From Bombus terrestris (taxonomy: Eukaryota > Arthropoda > Insecta > Hymenoptera > Apidae): a DNA stretch of 64,000 nt. The stretch covers positions 2,852,001 to 2,916,000 of the forward strand of contig NC_063273.1 of the NCBI RefSeq assembly GCF_910591885.1, written 5' to 3'. A program made the position numbers and the translations under genes. The notes under the pieces were generated by a model that had not been told where the DNA came from, searched no databases, and was given only the letters and a program-made list of their open reading frames with translations. The stretch's first letter is position 1; each line of letters opens with the position of its first letter. Below, in pieces: positions 37,021-48,560 of this stretch.

Positions 37021-38230
37021 TTTTTCTGATATTGTTTTTATAATTCGAGTTTCTGCTTGAACGAGATAATAGTAACGTTCCGGTCTTTTTTCCTCTATTT
37101 AATCGATGCCATTAATAAATTTTTAGAAATTACAAGTTACAGGATATCGCTATCGATGTATGATAGTAGTAACTTTGGTAACAAGAGAAATTAAATTTCA
37201 GAAATATTTAGTAATTGAAAGATATCTGATTATTATATTTGAGAAAAAAATTATAAAATTGTAAAAGGAACGTCTATAATATATAACTTATGATACATCT
37301 AATTTTCCAACGTTATTATATAGCTGGTAAATTACAGTGCAACGACATCCGACCTCTTCTGATATACAAGCTTACTAGGTACGCGAAATTGAGAATGATA
37401 ATTTTTTCTGAATTTTTTCATAATCTTTCTTAACCTTCGTTCAATTTTTTAAAGCTCAATATTCTTACGGGTATTGAGTATTTTAAGTTATATAATTGTA
37501 CAAGTGGGATTCAACCACGGATGACTTAATTAATGTTATGCTATTTCATAGGTATGCATTCCCCTATAGATATAGGGGAATCTATGCAATTTAACTTTTC
37601 TGTTGTTACAAATGGCCTACAATAATTAATTAACAAAGATATTTAATTTATATTATAGTTATCTAAATATCGTGAAACAACAAATATTAGACATAAACAT
37701 TAGACTGTTTTCATAAAAGATAACTAAAAGCTGATGTCGCTGTATAACAAAATTTCCATGAATGACTAAGCTCTGTCTTCGTAGTGAAAAAATTAACTAG
37801 AGGATAATATTAAAATCGAGAGAAGCTTTATTTGTATGTAAATTTCACATTGTTATTTCATCTTGTATCAATATACAAAGAGAAAAAGGTATGACCAGGC
37901 AAGGTACCAATTTTTAATAAGTTCAATAATAGATTATAACATTTCGCCTTAGAAGAAAAGTAGCACATAAAAGTAGTATATTATTACACAAACAACCTAA
38001 TACTGTGAATACATATATATGTAATTACATTATATTCCGAACAAATTCTAATACAATTCTGCATCGTCTACAACTTATAGTATAGTAGAGACTCAAGAGA
38101 AAAAATATAATAACGTATAGCATTTATATTAATATTAATCCACCTCGACGAAAAGCTCCATTCTAATAAGCTAGTACGGCATATTTTAATAATTGAAAAA
38201 CGTAACATTTTTCTTGCAACAATGAATTTC
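37021..38230. other. AT-rich non-coding stretch
   Basis: AT-rich with one short perfect palindrome (37558-37581). No gene or mobile element seen. Confidence 0.55.
37558..37581. repeat. Perfect 11-bp inverted repeat
   Basis: Arms attcccctata and tataggggaat are separated by 2 bp in AT-rich DNA. It could form a cruciform or bind a dimeric factor; no function is shown. Confidence 0.65.
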
Positions 38231-39740
38231 AGGACATCTTGATTGACACACGAAATCCTGAAAGCAGCGCGTTCAAATTATTTAATGTGCGTCTGACACG
38301 TGACTCTGTTGAAATATTTTTTTCTCCCCCCGTTTCCTCCCTTTTTTTACGGAACGTCTCATTTTTGCGGTACATTTCGCTTCGTGCCTGTCGCTCCGTG
38401 TTAGATTCTATTAAAGGACATTTTAAACTTGACTCCTTTTTCCTTCTTGAAAAAATGAAAAGAGAAGAAGAAACCGATAGTAGATCGCGTAACTGCATTC
38501 TTGCCTCGTGTATTATTTTGACTTGCACCAAAATGCTTTTAAAGTGTCTTTCAGCGAATGCACGTGAATAGATCAGACGTTGGTTTAAGTATCTTTTTTC
38601 TTTACGCCAGACGGTTTATTATGCGTATATAATTATGCATTTTCTTACGTTTTTTTTGGAAATTATTTATTCTGTGATACTTTATTATAATTCCACAACT
38701 CGATATACAATTTAGAAGATATTAGAAGACATTGGGCTATTAAAAAATAATCAATGTCGTATTGGATCGATTAGATCGATTTCGAACGAGGACATCGGTA
38801 TTAGTTTCTTTTAAATATTGAATATTTAAAATTAATTATTTGTTACAAGATAATGACTTGCCCTGATTTAAACATGTATAAAACACCACACAAAATATCT
38901 TTCAAATTTTAATCTCAACTAGAATGATAAGAATAGAAGAATATATAAAAATATCTTAATAGCGACAAATACGTATGTTAATATTTTAGGAGATTTTCGC
39001 GTGCTATGCTCGGTCTAAATAATGCTGGCTGCCATAAATGAAATTCGAAAAGTAAAATTTAAACAGAACCCATCTGTCAACCTTCCACTCTCACTTTCCA
39101 ATTTGCTAATGAGAGAATCAATTCCAATGTAGGTATCAATCATAATCCATTAACAATTCTGAATGCAACTTCTAGATGCACATATCCCTTTGGACACTGA
39201 ATATCCTCAACATCCTGCTTATTCAATGTCCTCTTCGCAGTGAATAATCAAAGTAGTTATCATATCTGTTGAGACGAAACTGTGGTTCATATTGAACTTT
39301 ACTATTAATTAACTGAAGTTTGCTATTTTTTGCATGTATGTGCGCATTATCAAATTTTTCCGTACAATGTATAATTTTTAACATCAGAGATTAAACGTTA
39401 CTATTTTAGTACATTAAAGTTGTAAAGTATATTATATCAACTTTAGGTTAATACCTGACCACTAAGGATACTACTACTTAGATTAAGTTAACTACTAAGA
39501 TTATCTAACTTAATATGCTCTATAGTTCGAATGCTCTATTTCTTTAATTTGAATCGTCATCTCATTAGTACCTGTCATGATCAACTACCAATTACGCAAT
39601 ATCGTAGTAGCGTAACAAGAATGATCATTCGACTTCCAGATGATTTATATATAACTTGTAACAAACAGATTCAATTACAAATGTATTTACTTGGGATTCA
39701 TATCGTAAGCTTGATTGGTAGTGATTATGTATGCGAGTAA
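38231..39740. other. Mixed to AT-rich non-coding DNA
   Basis: A moderately balanced patch at 38230-38570, open on both strands for about 100-110 codons without a domain, is followed by AT-rich DNA. A 9-bp inverted repeat (attaagtta/taacttaat) occurs at 39482-39514. Confidence 0.45.
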
Positions 39741-39741
39741 A

Positions 39742-39777
39742 TACATATATATGTATATATATATATTATATATGTAT
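39742..39777. repeat. TA-rich microsatellite
   Basis: About 36 bp of alternating TA with a few G or C interruptions. Confidence 0.85.
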
Positions 39778-40780
39778 CTTTTTCGTTCCATCCGCGATCT
39801 ACACTTTCCTGCCACATAATTCCATCATTCGACATTGCAATTTCTGCTTCAAAGGGATATGCGTGCTGAAAACTGCGACCTCTATTTGTATTGCTCTTTC
39901 AACAACGTTCCACGTGGGACGAGTTTTTTTCGAGCGCGCCGCTACAGATCTGAAACGTAGAATAAATGATATCGACAACCGCCAGAACTTCCATGTCGCG
40001 TATTCTCGCGACTGTCCTGCCTAATGATTTTGACACCGCTAGAACTACGTATATATCGTTGAAAAACATATTGACAACGACTGGAAAAGTGAAATAAGAT
40101 GGCTGAAGAACCTTAGTATGTAATCAGTGAATGTTCGTTCCGTATTTATATTTTACATGTAGCGGTGAATTTTGTATCGCGTGATAGGTATATCAAACGA
40201 TGATCATTCTCTGTCTGATAGATGAGTTTGGTTATAATGTTCATGGATATCTTGTTTTAATATGTAATTAGATAGCTTTAGTGGAGTAACTATTTCAGAA
40301 AGGTTTCGGTGTTTCAGCGAGAAATGCTTGTGTTACAATATTAGTTCAATCTGAAATTTAATTTTAATATCCAAAGTATAAGCTTGAATTTGATACTTAC
40401 ACAGAATTGCTCTATATTCTATTTTACAAGCTCCAATAAAACGTTACGAAACTACTAGAGCTGTAATTTCTTAAGATATTGAACTTAATGACAGCCTACA
40501 TTTGCGGAATAATTTAAGGGATCAAGCTATAAAAAAAAAAAAAAAATAATGAGATTGCACTATAGAAAAATGCATCGACGCACCTGCGAAAAAGTTCACA
40601 CGATAGAACGATAGAGCTCGGAAAATATCGCAAAATCTTTCTCTATATTTTTTTTCAATTTCACACGAAACTGATGTAGATATAGTCCGATATATTTTCA
40701 ATTCCTAAATATTATTTCTTAGATCCCTGAAAAATTCCAGGTGCTTAAACATTGCAAATCGGAGCGTTTTATCGCAAAAC
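39778..40780. other. Small CpG patch then AT-rich DNA
   Basis: A CpG patch at 39890-40040 is followed by AT-rich DNA with an A16 run at 40531-40546. No gene seen. Confidence 0.5.
40531..40546. repeat. Poly-A run
   Basis: Sixteen consecutive A. No retro-element body is recognisable next to it. Confidence 0.85.
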
Positions 40781-41300
40781 GGTCACGATGAATTAAAACG
40801 ATCCAGAGTAACGTTTCAGCATGTCGTTCGCCGAATATCATCGCGAAATAACGAGAACGATTTGCAGTGAAAGAGGCGGCGTTTGCCGGAACGGTAGACC
40901 GCGTTGGGAAACAACGAATACTCCTATTTATCATTTCCGAAACGGTCGTTTCTCTGTTCTCTACCATTTTGAAAATCGCTACTCGCATTACCGCGGCGTG
41001 TCGACCGGAAGCAACTCGAGCTTCCCGGGTATTCGCGGTTTTCGCAATACCCTCGCAACGATCCGCTTCGCTGGGAGAAGCGTCGAATACGTTTGCGCGC
41101 GACGAAATCCGAAACACTGTAACACCAGTGTCTGATAATCGACTGATAATTGCTGAAACGGTCCACACGCTTCAGAATCCCATCAGCGGTACATTACGGT
41201 AATAAGATTGCCCGGCACCTCGTTCGAATTCTTTCAGTATCACGCACGAGACCGAACATCGACCTATCGTGGCGTACACGTTCAATGCCGAATATCGTAT
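40781..41300. other. CpG-rich block open in four frames
   Basis: Isolated between long AT-rich stretches. Four frames run 80-149 codons: + at 40821-41135 and 40867-41202, and - at 40719-41168 and 40924-41166. None starts with a convincing signal or shows a domain, and the sequence is not simple. It may be a decayed coding segment or a conserved regulatory element. Confidence 0.3.
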
Positions 41301-43860
41301 CGTGACACGGATTTGTTGTAGTGACAAACACAAGATTTATATTTATATTTTTGACATTTACGAGGCGTTCTCGTTACATATATGAAATTTTATATTCAAC
41401 ATATAAAACTTAAGAAACATTATAATATGAAAATTACATACATTTATAACATACATTTTTATTTATATATAATACGATTTACATATATTCTTAATATTTA
41501 TAAATTTGTTTTATTACGCAAGCAAAATTATGTATTAACTACATGTGTGTAAAATGCATATGTAAAATTAAGAAACTCTACAGCACTTATTATATATAGT
41601 ACCTACATAATATTTTACTGTATTATATATAATATTTCACTGTATTAATTTCTAATCCACTATTAATTTTACTCTACCATTAATTTTCTACTATTTTACT
41701 ATTAATTTTTAATCAAATATAAAAATATAAGAAGTCATAATTCTCCATATTTCGAGGATATTGTTTAAAAAAATGTTAAACTTAGATACTCATTTTTCAT
41801 TCTGCGATCAGCGTTTTACTCATTAGCGAAAATTACCGTATGTTCGTCATCGCAGCGAGGAAAAGTTACGCGCAACATGTGTTTCGCCTTAATATCGCAA
41901 TATTTCGAGAAGCATTTTTCTCGACGTAGCCGTCGTGTATCGCTGCTACATCAAAGAGTATCTTTTATTTGCATTTTAAATGCATATATGCCTTAAAGCA
42001 ATCGTCATCTTGAATTGTACGTTGGATATGGGAATTTCGACTTCCATAAGCTTTTCGTGATTTTCATGAGCTGCCAGATCTACTTAGCAAGCACGAAACA
42101 ATGGTGTCGAGCATTGTTAGCAGATAATGCTGAAAATGAATATAATTCGAACGTATACTGTAGCAAAATACCGTGATATCCAAATAGGAACGTAGACTAG
42201 GATTAGACTAACACTTAGTAAATTGAATTGTGAAACTATATCTAATATTTATTTACGTCGTTTTATGCTTTTTTTATTTTTAATAAAGTATTCTTATATA
42301 TACCAAAAGTTTTCATTAATTTGGAAAATTCAATAAAATCGTACTTTTGGATTTATAATGAACGTGGTTACGAAACAGGTTCTGTTTTCGATTCTTTAGA
42401 AAGCTATCATTAATCAGCACGTCATTTTTAAAATCTGCTGTTACGTTTAAGTAAAAATATTCCGTAATATTTTTCATATTCGGTATGTTTAATTACAGAT
42501 AAAGAAAAAAATCGCCAATAACAAATTAAAGTGCAGTACACGTATTAAATTGATTTTCAATACCTTTAATTCAGTTTTCTTTTATCGATAATCTGACGAA
42601 GATTTAAGTATTATAATATCTATTTAGGAAAATTCAAGTATTCCAATATTTGAAAACCTAATGACAAATGAAGTCAAGTTTTAGATAAATCGATAATGGG
42701 TAATTTGAAATTTTTTATTTGCTTAATGTGCGATTACGTTATACCCAAAGAGGTGAAAGAACGATATATTATCCGAATTATAAAAAATGTTATCACTATT
42801 AGAAAATTATCCAAAAAAGGGAAGAATGCGATATCGTAACATCTACATAGAAGGAAAAACATTGCTTTTGCTACGAGAGAACCGATTGTGCTTCCTATTA
42901 GCATGAATAATTTCATCCCGAAATGTTAGTAATAATTTTCCAAATCACATTTAATCTTTTGTAAAAAATCTACTTTTCTATTTTTCACTTGTTGTTTAAC
43001 TTAATTATCCACTGAAATTTCAATTTTTCCATTCGCGGCCATATTCCTTTATTTTCCTATATATACAGAGTGTATTTCATCGTACAGTAAGTAACTATGC
43101 AAAGGAAATCGATACTGACCTTGAAAGCCTCGAAAAAAATGGGCGAACCGAATATTTTTTTTTAATAAAATAGAATATAAATTTCTTTCGAAAAAGAGCA
43201 AAACCTATTACTACTGTTACTAGCTTTTATACAATTTTTCCGCGATATACGGAACAAGTTATAAGTAATTTACTGACGCTCTATTTTGCTGTTTCGAAAA
43301 CATTTGCTTTTAATTTTTCGCAGAGTAAACGTTCCGATATTTAATCATTTCCTTAAGATATATGCAATAGAAATTAAAACATTTTTTAGATATTATTTGC
43401 AGTCATTATTTCGCGTGATACAATTTCGAAAACCTTGTAAAATACATAAAAATCGTAAAATGCTGCAAATGGAATAATATTGAGATAACAAGAGGATTGA
43501 ATTTTACATAAAAGTTTTTGCCATTATTACCAATGAAAAACGTGTTTGTTTAAAAAAAAAAAAGAGGAGCAGCGCGTAAAAAATACAAATAAACGTTTAA
43601 AACATACAAAGATAATATTCAAATATTTCACTCTAAAAATTCCTACGCGTCAAACAATCGCGTATTAAAAATGCTTCAAGTTACATCGCTTCTAAAATAA
43701 ATAAATAAAAGAGAATCACCGTTGGGTGGTAAAAGAAACCTGTAAAGAGGTGCAAGGACGTCTCCCTAATACACGAAGGTAGGAAGTAAAAAATTCTACA
43801 ACGTAGGAATAAAAACAAAAACAAGCGGTAACAATAAAAAGAACATCAAAGAATCTTATT
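41301..43860. other. Long AT-rich non-coding stretch
   Basis: About 2.5 kb, AT-rich, with a cryptic short-period repeat at 41608-41710 and an A12 run at 43552-43563. An 8-bp inverted pair (ccaaaagt/acttttgg) occurs near 42303-42350. No gene seen. Confidence 0.55.
41608..41710. repeat. Cryptic AT-rich tandem repeat, period ~20-22 bp
   Basis: Related words recur: aatattttactgtatta then aatatttcactgtatta, followed by several ctattaatttt variants. Units are imperfect, and part of the signal comes from low complexity. Confidence 0.5.
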
Positions 43861-43884
43861 CAAGATCGTAGGTTGGAAAACAAA

Positions 43885-43941
43885 ATGTTCTCCAAGCAAG
43901 TTGCCAAGCTCTGGCAGCGTTACGGTATCGTCGACAAGTAG
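43885..43941 (+). other. 18-codon micro-ORF with strong start context
   Basis: The ATG sits in aacaaaATGT, a good insect start context, and encodes MFSKQVAKLWQRYGIVDK before TAG. Nearly every synonymous choice ends in C or G although the sequence just upstream is AT-rich, so the coding-like composition begins at the ATG. I do not recognise the peptide. It could be a translated micropeptide, an upstream ORF, the start of a gene model interrupted by an unseen splice, or chance. Confidence 0.15.
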
Positions 43942-45420
43942 CACAGCGATATTATACCATGACATTGCGTTTTCCGCGACATTACGTCGTATTGGCGGCC
44001 ATTAAAGCAACTAGAGCAGGCGTTCGCGACTCTCGCTGTGTTTTAGCCGGTTGATCTCGCTCGCCTCGTTCCACGAAAGATGGGAACGCGGCGGAAAAAC
44101 CAGCGTTGAAAAAAGAGGATCCTCGTGACCGTAGATGCCGTGCATCGTGGCGAGACCAGATAACCGGCGATATTAAACATAATTCGCGCGTTTATCGCGC
44201 CGCGGCCGCTCGTAATCCGGCATTCGACGCACCCGCGCGCGATGGCGCCGCGACGACCAACGCGGTCGTTTACGCCGCGTGGAGAGCCCCGCGGAAAACA
44301 AAAGAGAGAGCCGACCCTTCGAAAACACGCTGCGATACCAAGAGATGGATAGATAGAGGGAAAAAAGAACGACGCTGGGTGGTCGCGGGACAGAGACAAA
44401 AGACCAGAATCAAAGAGAGCGCGATGATAGTCGCGGAGAGGAGGACGCGATAGCAGCGAAGGAAAGCGATAGAAGGAGATAAACGGGAAACGAACGAAGG
44501 AATGGAACAAGGACGGACGAAAAAGAGGTTGTCGGGATGAAAAAAGGAAGCACGGGATAGGCTGGCGGAACAGAGACGGAGATAGGTAAAGAAAGGACGA
44601 AGGGACGAGTAAGGGTGGACGCTGGGGAAAAAGAGAGTTGATATCAAGCGAAAAGAGAGAGGGAGGCTCACCGCCGTTGGACATTAAGAACGTTTCGTGC
44701 GGCAATTTAACCACCTAGCAGGGACGCCGAGAGCGGCGCAGTCAGCGTTGCTGCTGAAGCCAGCCTGAACAGCTATATACGCGAAGGGAAGGTATATAGC
44801 TGAAAAGAAACGCGGGAAAAGAGTCGAAACGAGACAGACAGAGAAAAGTAGATAGGTTCCACCACGGTGTATATGTATAGCGGCGGAGTTTATACGACTT
44901 CTTCGCGCGTGCGCCTGCACACCTGGAGATTAGGTTTAACAGCCTTAATTTTAAAAAATTGCCACCTCTCCCCAGACGATCTGCTCTCTCCTCTTGCCCC
45001 TCGGGCGAGCTTCCTCTTGTTCTTCCCTATCCGACTCGTTCGACCGTTCACGCCACCCCTACGTATCACCTCGACACCCTTCCCACGACGAAACGAAATT
45101 GCGCCGCTTTGCGCCGTTTAGAACCAACTTCTCCACGGCTTTCTCTGTTTCCCTCGAATCCTTGATGGTGTTTCGACGGTCAAGAACTACAACTGAGGCA
45201 CATTGGCCATCGTGGACGTGGAAAAGTACGGGGAGGCTCAGGCCATTTGCTGCTTGCCTATACGCACCGATCGGGATTAGACGTCACGAAGTGGCAGGGA
45301 TATGTCGTCGGAATTTCGGGGAAAATTGTTTGGGGGTGACTAACGTGGACAAGGGTAGACACCAGGGAAAATAAAATTGTGAACCAATGGAATTTCGACC
45401 AGAGACCTGCTTCATTTTAC
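43942..45420. other. CpG-rich block with purine-to-pyrimidine switch
   Basis: A CpG-dense part (44000-44300) precedes a purine-rich + strand (44313-44670), a mixed spacer with a hairpin (44770-44802), and a pyrimidine-rich part (44955-45165). The 223-codon minus frame at 44043-44714 is Ser/Pro/Phe-rich over the purine tract and is rejected as coding. Confidence 0.4.
44770..44802. repeat. Hairpin with perfect 10-bp arms
   Basis: Arms cagctatata and tatatagctg flank a 13-nt loop. It lies between a purine-rich and a pyrimidine-rich tract. It could be an RNA stem if transcribed, but is too short for a microRNA precursor. Confidence 0.6.
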
Positions 45421-46480
45421 GTTGCTGCGTTCAGATCATAAGATAGTTAATTGAGGCTTGGGAAATACATATTTAGATGTTTCAATGGATTAATACATTG
45501 TGTTAAAGATGTTTCATTTTGTAATTATCCCGAATGTATTTCGACATGTTAAGAATTGTAATTATCGCTTTGCTTTGTTTTTGTAATTGGGAAGTTGAAA
45601 TGCTGAACGATGCAAATCCCACAAGTGATGTTTTCTAAATCAGGAAACGTATTTATGTTAATTCTAGGGCTTATATCGTTTATCACTTGAACGCTATTGA
45701 TCATCACATTTATCAACTTAAAGGGAAAATAAGTAGTAAATATCTATTAGTTATTAGTTAGTAGTAATTTTTAATTACACGTTTCGAGATTTATCTATGC
45801 ACGATCCGACTAATTTCCAAAACTAATTTGACCAGAAGCTTTTCGTTAATACTACTATTAACTAGTTAATTCTAGAAATACCCAAACGTATTTATCTAGT
45901 TTTAATTAACAACACACAATTAATTTTGTAATTAACTAGAGTAAACTAGTTCCTATAGACGAAAAGCATTTGCAACTACTATTGACAGAATTCGGCTTTT
46001 ACCCATAACACGTGTACCAAATTACCTTTATCTCACCTAAAAATACTATTCCTAGAAATACAACAAATATTCTAAAAGATAAATAATATTAAATAATAGT
46101 AAGGAAACAATTTACAGGTTGCCTGTATGAAATTTGCAACGCTAATCTTTTACATACAGACACATATATTTCTATTCTATTCATAATGCATACATTTCCA
46201 TATATATCTTTCTCTCAGAAGACAAATTGATGAACTCCATTTTTTATCAAGTTCTTAATCTCATTACTTAAGTAATTGATCAATAATTAAACGCTAATAA
46301 TTAATTCGAAATTAAATTCTAAGATAAATTCTAAAATAAACGTAGAAGAATAGCATTTGTAATGTCATCAGTTTTTTGAACTTTTCAGAGCAGATCAATT
46401 AAGCTTCTCAACGGCTTATACGATATATAGCGGCTATAACGAGAAACAAGTTAATTACTAATTTTGTAACGCCTTTGATG
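45421..46480. other. AT-rich stretch with TAATTA/AACTAG words
   Basis: AT-rich. Several TAATTA cores (homeodomain-type sites) and three AACTAG words within 90 bp (45860, 45934, 45944) occur. This is more than expected by simple composition, but not decisive. No gene seen. Confidence 0.4.
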
Positions 46481-47182
46481 ACGCAAAAATTATTCTTTGC
46501 GCAATCATCGTCGGAGCTCGATCATCGCCATTGCATTCTTCTTCCAGATAATTTGACTCGATCTCCAGCCAGCTTCGCCCACGATCGAATCAACGTTACT
46601 GGTGAACCTGTAAAAATAAAACGAAGGGCATCAGCGATGTGAGTATAGGAGATATTTCTTTTTTAAAGTTTCCTGATACGATCACGTGCCACGACGCGTA
46701 TCGCGACGACGCGACTCTGGAAGCGGAAGAAGTTGCCGCCTTCTGCCATTCGGCGCGAGTCAGCCGAATAACTCAACACGCGTGGCCCGTGTTCGCTTCG
46801 AGCGTAAATTGATGATGCATCCAGTGTATTTGCGAGTTTCGTCAGACAAGCTGCGTAGAGCGTCAGCGTAGAGAGGAGCAGAATATCTAGATGCCTAGAT
46901 TAATTAACAACTTCGTAGACCGTCCTTTCTCGTGAACCCCTTTCCGTAATTCCGTGGAAATTTTTGCCCCGACCCCGCCCTCTCCCTCTTGGTAGCCGAC
47001 TGTACCGGCCGGCCGCAATAAAATCCACGTTGAGCCAGGTTCCAGACTCGTGTGAAATATCGCCGCGAATTATCATACCATCTGAAATTAAAGGGCTGAA
47101 ATTTCGGGCTGGTACCGCGCCGGCGGTGGTGCCCACTGGAAAATAATTTTGATGCTCGCTCTCTACTTGTACGCACGCTTTG

Positions 47183-47193
47183 CCCCCCCCCCC
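47183..47193. repeat. Poly-C run
   Basis: Eleven consecutive C, G-quadruplex-prone on the minus strand only if further G runs join it. Confidence 0.85.
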
Positions 47194-47828
47194 GCCATCC
47201 TCTATGAACCCCCTCAGGCCGCTAATCCCGCTGTTCACCCTCTTCTTCCTTTCCTACCTTGTCTCCTTCTGTGTCGACTAACGTGGAACAGACAGAGCCG
47301 AGAGTAAAGTCGCGAGTAGAGGGACGCGAGTGGAGAAGGGACGAAAGCAGGCGGCTCGGTAACCGTGACGCGATGGGGATGACGACGATGGCGAGCGAAA
47401 GAGAGGTAACCGAGCCAGCTCTCGGTGAAGAAAGAGCAGGCCGAAAAGCGCTACGGTTATACGATGTTCTCGATCGTGAAGCGGAGAGGCTACGAGGAAA
47501 AAGGAGAAAGTTCGACGCGAGGGACAGAGAGGACACGAAGGGTAGCAGAGAGCGATGTGGAAAAAGAGGTACCGACGATACTAACGTAAAGGAGAAAGGA
47601 AGAGGGCGACTTCCGGCGGAGCGAAAGGGCGCCCTCTTTGCCCGCTCGTGCGCATTTGCCTCTCTCTTCCTGTCCTCTTAGCCAGCGACCCCCGCGCCCT
47701 CCCTGCACCCCGTTTTTTTCTTTCGCGCAACGCGTCGCGCGTTTCCGGCACGGCGCGCGCTGCTTTTCCTGGTCGCGAGCGACGATTTTTCTTTGGCAGC
47801 GTCTGCGCGGCCACGCCCTCCCGCTGCA

Positions 47829-48014
47829 ATGGCCGCGGGACCGAAATTTCTCGCGGGGGCGGCACCCTTTTCCCTGCTACCCCGTGATCTTTTTCCTTCT
47901 CGCTTCCAACACAGCTTTCCCCTCGTTCGTCTTTTTTCACCTACTGTTCTCCCCCAACTACCCCCCACCCCAATTTTTCTAATTTTTCCACCGGTTTTTT
48001 TTTCCCCTCGTTAA
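47829..48014 (+). other. Candidate 61-codon ORF in pyrimidine tract
   Basis: The ATG has a good context (gcaATGG) and opens MAAGPKFLAGAAPFSLL, followed by Phe/Pro/Leu/Ser-rich sequence to the stop. Hydrophobic content comes from the CT-rich DNA, so coding is doubtful. The start resembles the two TISU-like sites but lacks their CAAS upstream part. Confidence 0.1.
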
Positions 48015-48095
48015 CTACTACCCCTTCACACGCTATACATCTCGCGGCCTCTCTCCTCTCTTGTCTCTTCTTCTCTTGTCTCTGTTATCCTTTGA

Positions 48096-48191
48096 ATGAG
48101 AGCGACGACGACGACTAGTACGACGACCAGCAACAGCTCGCCGACCAGCTTTCCTTCTCTCGCCGCTGTGAGCTGCAAGGGTGTGTTTTAA
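48096..48191 (+). other. Candidate 31-codon ORF downstream of pyrimidine tract
   Basis: The frame starts MRATTTTSTTTSNSSPTSF, driven by an acgacgacg repeat, and stops just after gcaagggtgtgt, which includes a weak donor-like string. It sits immediately after the longest pyrimidine tract, where a 5' exon could lie. Not recognised. Confidence 0.1.
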
Positions 48192-48560
48192 GAGGTCTCT
48201 CAAACAGGCCCGTGGCTACGACGCCGACTGTCTGTGTGCATTGTACTTGGCTCGTGTAATGTGTACGTACGTCTTTGATCGAGTGTTTATACGGACTCGG
48301 CTCAGGAATCGATTGGTCCCTATGGTTAATGAGTCGCGCTGAATGCTATTGATGTTTCCGATCGATTTATGGAAGCTGCTCCGCTTCCATCGTTATTGAA
48401 GAAGAAACGCAGGACAATCGTGGCGGACTTGATTAGATGATTCGCTCTATGTCGTATCGATTTCGTTCGTATGCTTTTTAATTGATCTGCTAGTACGTAA
48501 TTCGATCGGGATTTGTCAGGATCGAACGCAACCCCAACGTCGACCGAACACGCTGGTTCA

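Larger units (their letters stand above)
46481..48560. other. Long CpG-rich block with a sharp skew switch
   Basis: The + strand is purine-rich at 47288-47620 and pyrimidine-rich at 47630-48085, an abrupt change near 47625. Frames of 60-140 codons fill both strands and look compositional. A C11 run lies at 47183-47193. Candidate short ORFs at 47829 and 48096 are listed separately. Good promoter candidate. Confidence 0.4.

Noticed and set aside
42303..42350. ccaaaagt/acttttgg inverted pair as a mariner remnant
   Set aside because: Arms of 8 bp only, without TA duplications or further end similarity.
44043..44714. 223-codon minus-strand open frame
   Set aside because: It lies over a purine-rich + strand, so the translation is Ser/Pro/Phe/Leu low complexity. 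Other frames are open over the same bases.
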